A stretch of 6,371 bases of DNA from contig CAYUZU010000062.1 of NCBI GenBank assembly GCA_964448675.1, positions 1-6,371 on the forward strand, in the 5' to 3' direction. Shown piece after piece: positions 1-5,452 of this stretch. A program made the translations under genes and the position numbers. Every line of letters starts with the position of its first letter. The first letter of the stretch is position 1. The notes below the pieces were generated by a model. The model saw only the letters and a list, made by a program, of their open reading frames with translations, made no database searches and was not told where the DNA came from. Source of the stretch: CAYUZU01 sp964448675. Its GTDB lineage: Bacteria; Planctomycetota; Phycisphaerae; UBA1845; Fen-1342.

Positions 1-2616
1 GGTGATCAACGGCTCGAACTCGGGATCGGGATTCGGCGCGTACGGACGCAGGTTCGACATCAGCGGCCAGGATGTTCCGGGCGCCGGCGGCGTGGGATAG
101 GGATGATCGGGATGGCGGGCGTACGGCGCCAACGCGTCGAGATGCAGATCGACGGCGACCCACACCTCGTTCTGACCGCACGCCGACGCGCTGTGCAACC
201 CGCAGTTGTGGATCTCGCCCTGGAAGTCGGTCCCTTCCAGGATGGAGGCGGTGCACAACTCCGCCCCGTCGAGATCCAGGTAATCGTCATAACCTGGGAT
301 CTCCGGGCGATCGTCCATGGGGAAGCAGTTCGGGAAGCTGCCGCCGCAACTGCAGGTGCTCTCGGACTCGGGGGTGGGCAGCCCGCAATCCCATTGCATC
401 CAGGGATACGCCCCGCCCCGGAACCAGACCTTCCGCACGCTCTCGAAGGCGATGCGATGCTCGTCGGTCAGCACATCGATCCCGCAATGATGGGTATCGC
501 CGAAACAATTGCCGTGGGAGCGTCCCGTCCAGGCCGATTGCGGCGCGGGGCACCCGGCATCCCAGCGGGGTTTCGACCAGGCGTTGCCGTGCGAGGCATC
601 GCATCCGCCCGGACAGCGCTCGGGCCCGCAGAGATACGCGCCCCAGCCACAGTTGACCGACCAGCACTCTTTGGCGCAGTCGAAGGGATCGCCCTGATAT
701 GTCTGCGATCCCCAGTCCATGCGCACCCAGCCGCCGCCGAAGTAACTCGGATCGCCATTGAAGAGTGACGGCTCCAGGCAGGAGGCGTGCGGACCGTACA
801 CCTCTTCCGAGCAGCGGATCTGCCAGCGTTTCCAACTGGTGATGTCGCGCAGAAGGCTGCTGCCGTCCCAGCCGGCGTAATGGCGATCCTGGCGCCACTG
901 CGCCATCCGGCAGACGCCGTGCGGTCCTTCGTTCCAGCACGCATCCCAGTCGTCCGGCGGATCGTAGGGTATCGCGTTGAAGGGATCGGCATAGCAGCGC
1001 ATCTGGTTCGGATCGAAGTGTGGACTGGCATAATAACCGTCGATCCGTTCGTCCCACTCGCCGCAGCCGTGACCCTCCCAGACCGCCCAGTCCGGCGTGA
1101 TCTTGCGTACCTTGACCGGCGCCTGCGTCCAGAGCCCCTCGGTGACCAGGTAGTCGACCGCGTGGATGATCTCCTCGAGATGGGCCCGCTCGATGACGTC
1201 GCCTTCGCGCAGCCCGCGATTCCGACCGGTGAAGTAGATGTCACAGATGTTGGGATCCATGGCCGCCCAGTGATCGAGCTGCAAACGCTCGGGGATCGGC
1301 AGCCAGGAGACGCCGTCGCCGTAGGTATCGTTCTCGATGCCGTCGGGCGCGTGACCGTAATACTTGTCGGCGCCGCGCCAGGAGAACCGGGCGGTCTCGA
1401 CGGCCGAAGCGGGATCGCTGCGATTGTGGAGCGGGCTGATGTGATCGTCGGGATCCTTGCCGCCGCCGACCAGGTGCGGCCAGGGGGCACTGCCCGACCA
1501 GCGCCACCGGATGCGCGTGTCGACGCAGCAGGCCGGCGGATCGGGCGTCAGCTTCGGCGAGTGTGAATACCGATCCCCGATCCAGGTCAGGATAAAGCGG
1601 GCCAGGTTGATCAGCGCCGGCTGGATCGTCTCGTCCGGCGTGAATGCATAGCGATCGGTGCCCTTGGCGCAGAGGTCCCACAGTTCCGGCAGGCCGTAGG
1701 GGTACGGACTCCAGTGGGAATACGCCACGTATGTATATTCGGTGTCGTCGACGGTGGGCGGCTGCGTGTCGCCCGGCTCGTACACCGTGTAGATCGGCCC
1801 GCCGCCGGGACGGATGGAGAGATCCACCTCCAGCTCGAGCCACCAGCGCACCTCGGTGTTGTGTGACTGCGCGGGAATGACCCCCGACCAGACGCCGTCG
1901 GTAGCGGTCATGGCGACGATGTCCGAGGTACTGCCGTTATCCCAGTGCAGCTTGACGCCGTCGATCCACGGGACCCACTCGGCGCCTTCGGGCGGGGTAT
2001 AGGTGATCGTAACGTCATCACCGTCGATGTGAACGTCGCCGTCGGCGCCGATCTGCGCGGGATCGCCGCCGAAGTCGCCGGTGCCGCGCGGATCGAAGGT
2101 CGCCTGCCCGCCGTAGGCGGGTTGATTGCCACTGCGCGTCACGCTGCCGATGGGAACATGCTCCCGGTTGAACGCGCGCGACTCGGTATCGAGCATCTGG
2201 CGCATCGGATCGCCGCTGCGCGATTTACCGGGCACGATCGGCCGAACCGCCTGTGAACCGTTGTCGCCCAGGGCGCCGGTCTCGTGGAAATGCCAGTAAT
2301 ATGCATTGCAGTTGGGCGGCAGATCGACGCACCACTGCGGTTCCCACTGCTCCGGTCCCCAGAGACAGCGCGGATGAAGACGATGCGTCCAGTCGATGTA
2401 CGGGGCATACTGCAGCGGACGCGATCCGAAGAGCGCGTAGCACAGCCGTTCCAGCTGTTCGAGGGCATGACGGAATCGCTGCACCAGATCCGGATCGCGC
2501 AGATCCGCCCAGACCATCTGATGGGGTGTACCGATCGTGTGTCGGGCGCCGTCGCCGTGGGAGGCGGTCTCATAGATCATCCGCGCCGTGGCCTGGACCG
2601 CGTGGTCAGAGGGCAT
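1..2616 (-). CDS. Very large Trp/Cys-rich phage protein, at least 872 aa (3' end outside window); candidate tail-tip or host-recognition protein
   Basis: I read 872 codons from ATG at 2616 to base 1 without a stop; the gene continues beyond the window. The start has a strong GGAGG and overlaps the upstream stop by 11 bases. I do not recognise the full-length protein. Visible parts: an N-terminal helical segment (residues 34-65); an Ig-like beta-sandwich around 196-278; a central helix LREGDVIERAHLEEIIHAVD (469-488) resembling the N-terminal helix of the 274-aa protein; a Trp/Asp/Pro-rich region with repeated GDP and DPP motifs; a dense Cys cluster at 640-815; and a Pro-rich stretch from 828 to the edge, which looks like a linker to more domains. 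In total 43 Trp and 30 Cys are seen. There is no signal peptide, membrane segment or obvious catalytic motif. Position after the tape measure and small tail genes, plus size and modular look, suggest a tail-tip, fibre or adhesin-like role. This is inference; a depolymerase domain could lie beyond base 1. Confidence 0.85.
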   Translation of the reverse strand, partial: MPSDHAVQATARMIYETASHGDGARHTIGTPHQMVWADLRDPDLVQRFRHALEQLERLCYALFGSRPLQYAPYIDWTHRLHPRCLWGPEQWEPQWCVDLPPNCNAYYWHFHETGALGDNGSQAVRPIVPGKSRSGDPMRQMLDTESRAFNREHVPIGSVTRSGNQPAYGGQATFDPRGTGDFGGDPAQIGADGDVHIDGDDVTITYTPPEGAEWVPWIDGVKLHWDNGSTSDIVAMTATDGVWSGVIPAQSHNTEVRWWLELEVDLSIRPGGGPIYTVYEPGDTQPPTVDDTEYTYVAYSHWSPYPYGLPELWDLCAKGTDRYAFTPDETIQPALINLARFILTWIGDRYSHSPKLTPDPPACCVDTRIRWRWSGSAPWPHLVGGGKDPDDHISPLHNRSDPASAVETARFSWRGADKYYGHAPDGIENDTYGDGVSWLPIPERLQLDHWAAMDPNICDIYFTGRNRGLREGDVIERAHLEEIIHAVDYLVTEGLWTQAPVKVRKITPDWAVWEGHGCGEWDERIDGYYASPHFDPNQMRCYADPFNAIPYDPPDDWDACWNEGPHGVCRMAQWRQDRHYAGWDGSSLLRDITSWKRWQIRCSEEVYGPHASCLEPSLFNGDPSYFGGGWVRMDWGSQTYQGDPFDCAKECWSVNCGWGAYLCGPERCPGGCDASHGNAWSKPRWDAGCPAPQSAWTGRSHGNCFGDTHHCGIDVLTDEHRIAFESVRKVWFRGGAYPWMQWDCGLPTPESESTCSCGGSFPNCFPMDDRPEIPGYDDYLDLDGAELCTASILEGTDFQGEIHNCGLHSASACGQNEVWVAVDLHLDALAPYARHPDHPYPTPPAPGTSWPLMSNLRPYAPNPDPEFEPLIT
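178..678 (-). other. Cys-rich region of the very large protein
   Basis: Residues 647-813 hold 16 Cys, six of them within 26 residues (647, 651, 656, 663, 668, 672; bases 601-678). Gly, Trp, His and Asp are also frequent. There is no regular CxxC pair pattern, so a disulfide-knotted module is as likely as a metal site. The function is unknown. Confidence 0.7.
1783..2031 (-). other. Ig/Fn3-like beta-sandwich domain inside the very large protein
   Basis: Residues about 196-278. Strands alternate as VTITYTPP (202-209), GVKLHW (220-225), then IVAMTATDGVWSGVIPAQ (233-250), TEVRWWLELEVD (254-265) and a closing IYTVYEPGD. The order of a strand, an Ala-Met-Thr turn, D-G-x-W-S-x-x-I-P-A-Q, then V-R-W/Y-W/Y is how I remember Ig/Fn3-like modules in large secreted Planctomycetota proteins with lamin-tail or CotH domains. 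Similar sandwiches occur as carbohydrate-binding modules, so sugar binding is possible. Boundaries are approximate. Confidence 0.5.
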
Positions 2617-3076
2617 GGTCAACCTCCGCATCGGCCAGTTCGGCCAGCTCGAAGCGAAGTTCGGTCACGGCGAACGTGTCGCCGTCGGACAATGTGACCG
2701 GCGCGTCCAGCCCCTGCCAGATGAGCAGATCGGTGGCGGGCACGGGGCGCGAGATGTTCCAGGCGATGACGGCGAGCGTGCGCACCACCACGGACGGACC
2801 GGCATGGCTCCACGGCGCCGGCGGCACGGTCAGGAATGCGTATGGCAGTGTCTCTTCGGGCGGCGGCGGATCGCCGGGAGCGACGTACGCCTCGATCGAC
2901 CAGTCGCCGATGGCCTTCGGGGGCAGTGCCGCCCATGCCGGATCGTACATCGCCTCGGGATCGAGGGAGCTCGCGCCGAGGGTCAGCGGCACGAGCTGTC
3001 GGTTGCTGAAGGGATCGGACACACCGAGCCACAGCTTCCGGGCCATGTGGTACGTGAATTCGCTGGAGACGCCCAT
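2606..3076 (-). CDS. Small phage structural-type protein, 156 aa
   Basis: ATG at 3076 overlaps the preceding TGA by one base (TGATG); the stop is TGA at 2608-2606. The N-terminus SEFTYHMARKLWLG followed by LVPLTLGASSLDP is hydrophobic and strand-like. The middle has a Pro-rich stretch GDPPPPEETLP (68-78). The C-terminal third contains VVVRTLAVIAWNIS (96-109), then DLLIWQGLDAPVTLSDGDTF (116-135) and LRFELAEL. The pattern of a strand, L-I-x-x-G-x-L, then G-D-x-F/I, then an amphipathic end is one I associate with small tail-tip or fibre-base proteins of siphophages, a loose resemblance only. No Cys is present, in contrast to both neighbours. It lies between the Trp/Cys-rich 241-aa protein and the very large protein, overlapping the latter by 11 bases, so it may be an adaptor between tail and the large protein. 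That is inference from order. Confidence 0.8.
   Translation of the reverse strand: MGVSSEFTYHMARKLWLGVSDPFSNRQLVPLTLGASSLDPEAMYDPAWAALPPKAIGDWSIEAYVAPGDPPPPEETLPYAFLTVPPAPWSHAGPSVVVRTLAVIAWNISRPVPATDLLIWQGLDAPVTLSDGDTFAVTELRFELAELADAEVDHAL
2623..2627 (-). promoter_or_regulatory. Strong Shine-Dalgarno GGAGG of the very large gene
   Basis: GGAGG stands 6 bases before the ATG at 2616, inside the coding end of the 156-aa gene. This near-ideal site decides the start of the large gene over the internal in-frame ATG at 2580. Confidence 0.8.
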
Positions 3077-3801
3077 CAGCCGAACCTCCCGCGATACCGG
3101 CAGCGCAGCGTCGCCCCCATCCTAAAATACGTCGGCGCCCGCAGCCGCGCCGCGGCGAAGAGTTCCTCGTTTTCGCCGCTCTGTTGAATAAGGATGAAGA
3201 TGACGTCCACCGGGTAGTGACTCAGGCTCCACGGCGTATGAGGCTCGCAATCTTCGCAGTTCACGTCGTACGGATTGTTCGTCCACCAGTCGGGATGAAT
3301 GCGCGGCGTGCACCAGGGGAATCCGTGCTCCTGGTGCTCGGAGCGCGGGCAATCGGTCCACGCGGTGGGTGTCGGATCGGGTGACCAGTCGCCGTGACGC
3401 TGCCAGGCCACGCGATTCGTCCAGGTGGTCCAGCCGGAATCGATGGAGGCGCCGCGCCCGTCGCGCGTGACCGACCAGGTGATGGTACGCCGCTCGTAAC
3501 CGAACAGATCGCGGATCTCGGACGACGGCGCGCCGCCCTCGTTGGCTTCGTCGCCGGTCACATCGGTGAGCGACAGGCGTCGATCGAAGGCGAGCGGATC
3601 GCTCACCCAGTTCGGCCGCTCGTAGGCAGCGCACTGCAGTGGACCGCTGAAGCCCATCTGGAAGGTGAACGTGCCGCTCTGCGGCGGGAACATCGCGCGC
3701 AGCACCCGCGCGTGGGCCCGCCACATGAGATGGTTGGGCAGCGCGTGAGTCTCGCACACGCGCCCCTGGGGATCGGTCTGGATGAGCTCGAACACACCCA
3801 T
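3076..3801 (-). CDS. Phage protein of 241 aa with a Trp/Cys-rich second half; function unknown
   Basis: Chosen start is ATG at 3801, which overlaps the previous stop as TGATG. A TTG one codon earlier (3804) is also in frame but is less likely. Stop is TGA at 3078-3076. The N-terminal third (FELIQTDPQGRVCE, then HLMWRAHARVLRAMF, then TFTFQMGFSGP) looks like a small structural domain. From about residue 105 to 193 the composition shifts: Trp is frequent (nine or more, including TTWTN and DWW) and Cys residues appear as DCP, PWC and a C-E-D-C motif (3247-3258). The end returns to a strand-like pattern, VDVIFILIQQSGENEEL then LRCRYRGRFG. I do not recognise the family. A simple reading is a tail structural protein whose middle has acquired a surface-exposed Trp/Cys-rich loop, similar in style to the very large protein encoded two genes on. 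Metal binding by the Cys residues is possible but unproved. Confidence 0.8.
   Translation of the reverse strand: MGVFELIQTDPQGRVCETHALPNHLMWRAHARVLRAMFPPQSGTFTFQMGFSGPLQCAAYERPNWVSDPLAFDRRLSLTDVTGDEANEGGAPSSEIRDLFGYERRTITWSVTRDGRGASIDSGWTTWTNRVAWQRHGDWSPDPTPTAWTDCPRSEHQEHGFPWCTPRIHPDWWTNNPYDVNCEDCEPHTPWSLSHYPVDVIFILIQQSGENEELFAAARLRAPTYFRMGATLRCRYRGRFG
3085..3090 (-). promoter_or_regulatory. Shine-Dalgarno GGGAGG of the 156-aa gene
   Basis: GGGAGG lies 8 bases before the ATG at 3076 and within the last codons of the 241-aa gene. Together with the TGATG overlap it fixes the start. Confidence 0.7.
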
Positions 3802-4625
3802 CAATAGGTCCCCCGGTAGTTGGAGGCGGTGCAGAGGAAGCGACTGCCGTGCGGGGTATAGCCCACGATGGCCCCGATCGGCAGCGGCGCGACGCCGAGA
3901 CCGGCATCACCGATCTCCTGGGCGTTGATCAGCGTCCAGCCGAGATCGTCGCCGCCGGGGACCTCGAGGTAATTCTCCGGCGCAAACTCACTGGATCCGT
4001 CATGTTCCACCTCGAGCCCGGTATAAAGATAAGGTGCGGCCGTGCCCGCCTTGCCGGTGATGCGGGCGACCTTGAGCGGTGTGCCTTCCACGGCCGTGCC
4101 GCCGATCGGGAACTGAACCACCGCCCAAACCAGACCGGTGCCGGATCCCTTCCACAGGATGCGCGCCGCACCCGTACCGCTGACCAGGTGGCTCGCGATG
4201 CCGTCGGCCGCGCCCGCCGTATCATGAGTCTCGTCGCTCACATCGATCTGCACCGGCGAGACGCCGCCGATCAGGCCGTGGCCGATGCCGCCCGCCGGCA
4301 GCGGCGCCTGCAGGATGACGAACCGCTCGCGCAGCGCCGCGGTCGGCACGATGGCCTCGAAGGCCGGCCCGTTCAGGAAGGCCTCGGCGTTGTCGGTCGG
4401 CGTGAGGATGACCGTGTCGAGGGCCAGCACGTGGAAGCGCTCCCGATCACCGCCGGAGGCATTGCGCACCGTGACCCGATGGGAGAATGTCGGCTCGCGC
4501 TGCGGCGTGCGCGACAGCGTCTGAAGGCGCTGCCGATGATCCCGGGCCGCGTCAATGAAGCTGTTGAACGTCTCGGCCGAGAGACGAAGCGGCGCGCCGG
4601 TGGTGACTTTATGCAGATCGGTCAT
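3801..4625 (-). CDS. Conserved phage protein of 274 aa; probable tail or baseplate component
   Basis: ATG at 4625 follows the upstream TGA by only 3 bases; the gene stops with TGA at 3803-3801. Residues 1-30 carry the pattern K-V-T-x-G-x-P-L followed by SAETFNSFIDAARDHR, an N-terminal helix I remember from a family common in Planctomycetota phage clusters. The rest is rich in G, V, T and A and looks like successive beta-strands: RVTVRNASGGDRERFHVLAL (50-69), then FEAIVPTAALRERFVILQAP (89-108), then VSPVQIDV (122-129), and a C-terminal part with LPIGAIVGYTP (248-258). No active-site motif, transmembrane segment or signal peptide is visible. The short N-terminal helix followed by beta domains would suit a structural protein anchored by its N-terminus to a tail assembly. 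That role is inference; the gene itself is well supported by start, Shine-Dalgarno, stop and tight spacing on both sides. Confidence 0.85.
   Translation of the reverse strand: MTDLHKVTTGAPLRLSAETFNSFIDAARDHRQRLQTLSRTPQREPTFSHRVTVRNASGGDRERFHVLALDTVILTPTDNAEAFLNGPAFEAIVPTAALRERFVILQAPLPAGGIGHGLIGGVSPVQIDVSDETHDTAGAADGIASHLVSGTGAARILWKGSGTGLVWAVVQFPIGGTAVEGTPLKVARITGKAGTAAPYLYTGLEVEHDGSSEFAPENYLEVPGGDDLGWTLINAQEIGDAGLGVAPLPIGAIVGYTPHGSRFLCTASNYRGTY
3809..3814 (-). promoter_or_regulatory. Purine-rich ribosome binding site GGGGGA before the 241-aa gene
   Basis: GGGGGA ends 7 bases before the ATG at 3801. It is a weaker match to anti-Shine-Dalgarno than at the other junctions, which fits a start that relies on coupling to the upstream stop (TGATG overlap). 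Confidence 0.45.
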
Positions 4626-4628
4626 GCG

Positions 4629-5441
4629 TCACACTCCGATCCCCAGCCCTGCGAAGTCGCCTTCCTCGTACACCCGTTCGACATACGCGGCGAGCGGCTG
4701 CTTGACCAGCGCCTTGGCGGCGGTGTCCTCGGTGTCGGCGTAGCGTACCCAGAGATACTCCCAGCCTTTTTTCGCGATGCCGGTGATCGCGCCGACGGTC
4801 AGATCGGATTCGTTCGGACCGGCCGCGAAGCGATAGGTGATCTCCCAGGGTCCGAGGCCGCGCTTCGCCCCGGACGCGCCGAGGAACAGCACCTCCCCGG
4901 CAGCGAATCCCTTCCAGGCTCCGTCGTTCACGCGTCCGGTCAACTGGAAGAGCGTGAGCTTGTACGCGGGCGTGACCAGGGCATCCGGCAGGTAGTGCGT
5001 TTCGGCGAACTGGTAGACCGGCACGGTGATGTCCACGCCCTCGACGCTGTCGCCGGTCACGCCGATGGCTCCCTGGAAGTTCGGCGGCGTCACGCCGGGC
5101 GGCGCGTAGGCGCCGACGGTCTCTTTACTCTGCGTGATGTGACGGCTGCCGCCCGCGGTATCGAAGGAAAACGTCGACTCGTCCTCCTGGGGCACGACGC
5201 CGTAGCGCACGACCCCCTCCCACAGGTCGGTACCCAGGGGCTCGACCGATGCGCTGTCGCGCGGCAGCAGCGAGAGGCCGTCGCCATAGAGGTCATAGAC
5301 CACCGGCGCCGCCCCTTCCAACGCCGTTCGCGCCGCCACGTCGTCGGCGGTGCCCCGGATCGTGTAGCGCAGCTCCGCCGTCGGCCGGCTGCCGATGGTG
5401 ACCTGGCGGCTGTCGAACTTCTCATCGACGGTGATCGGCAT
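4629..5441 (-). CDS. Conserved phage protein of 270 aa, next to the tape measure; probable tail component
   Basis: Begins with ATG 6 bases after a good AGGAG and ends in TGA at 4631-4629. I recognise no catalytic motif, signal peptide or membrane segment. Composition is mixed beta-strand type with many G, T and V, as in structural proteins. The N-terminus (residues 1-30, KFDSRQVTIG then AELRYTIRG) looks like a beta-sandwich start. The segment FSFDTAGGSRHITQS (91-105) and the block from VEGVDITVPVYQFAETHYLP (133-152) through FAAGEVLFLGASG (179-191) to KKGWEYLWVRY (224-234) match a protein I recall recurring beside tape measure genes in Planctomycetota prophages. The C-terminus ends in Gly-rich GLGIGV. 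Gene order suggests a tail-tip or baseplate part, but a tail-tube-associated or chaperone role cannot be excluded. Existence of the gene is nearly certain; the function is inferred from position. Confidence 0.85.
   Translation of the reverse strand: MPITVDEKFDSRQVTIGSRPTAELRYTIRGTADDVAARTALEGAAPVVYDLYGDGLSLLPRDSASVEPLGTDLWEGVVRYGVVPQEDESTFSFDTAGGSRHITQSKETVGAYAPPGVTPPNFQGAIGVTGDSVEGVDITVPVYQFAETHYLPDALVTPAYKLTLFQLTGRVNDGAWKGFAAGEVLFLGASGAKRGLGPWEITYRFAAGPNESDLTVGAITGIAKKGWEYLWVRYADTEDTAAKALVKQPLAAYVERVYEEGDFAGLGIGV
4634..4637 (-). promoter_or_regulatory. Shine-Dalgarno GGAG of the 274-aa gene
   Basis: GGAG lies 8 bases before the ATG at 4625, inside the last codons of the 270-aa gene. The stop of that gene (TGA, 4631-4629) is between the site and the start, so ribosomes finishing one gene are within reach of the next start. 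Confidence 0.6.
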
Positions 5442-5447
5442 GAGTCG

Positions 5448-5452
5448 CTCCT
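5448..5452 (-). promoter_or_regulatory. Shine-Dalgarno AGGAG of the 270-aa gene, overlapping the upstream stop
   Basis: On the minus strand AGGAG sits 6 bases before the ATG at 5441. The tape measure stop codon TAG (5453-5451) shares bases with it, reading TAGGAG. The site is inside a perfect 10-base palindrome, CTCCTAGGAG, at 5448-5457. It supports the ATG at 5441 as the true start. Confidence 0.75.

Noticed and set aside
601..678. Zinc-finger reading of the six-Cys stretch in the very large protein
   Set aside because: The Cys spacings do not give paired CxxC or Cx2-4C/H knuckles, so a zinc finger is not claimed.
287..1057. 256-codon open frame on the minus strand
   Set aside because: It is another out-of-frame shadow of the very large gene, with Arg/Leu-rich low-complexity translation.
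468..1490. 340-codon open frame on the minus strand
   Set aside because: It lies wholly inside the very large gene in another frame, has an R/S/T/P-skewed composition typical of GC-rich shadow frames, and has no convincing ribosome binding site.
103..1566. Two long plus-strand open frames (103-768 and 787-1566)
   Set aside because: They are exactly antisense and codon-aligned to the very large gene, where GC-biased third positions suppress stops; the translations look like Ala/Val/Gly/Arg-rich mirror sequences. No Shine-Dalgarno was seen that would support them.
2578..2580. Internal ATG at 2580 as start of the very large gene
   Set aside because: The ATG at 2616 has a near-perfect GGAGG 6 bases upstream, and its 11-base overlap fits the rest of the operon.
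3802..3804. TTG start for the 241-aa gene
   Set aside because: It adds only one residue; the adjacent ATG makes a standard TGATG overlap and is better spaced from the purine-rich site.
3122..3910. 262-codon minus-strand open frame spanning the 274-aa/241-aa gene junction
   Set aside because: It overlaps two well-supported genes in a third frame and has Arg-rich shadow composition.
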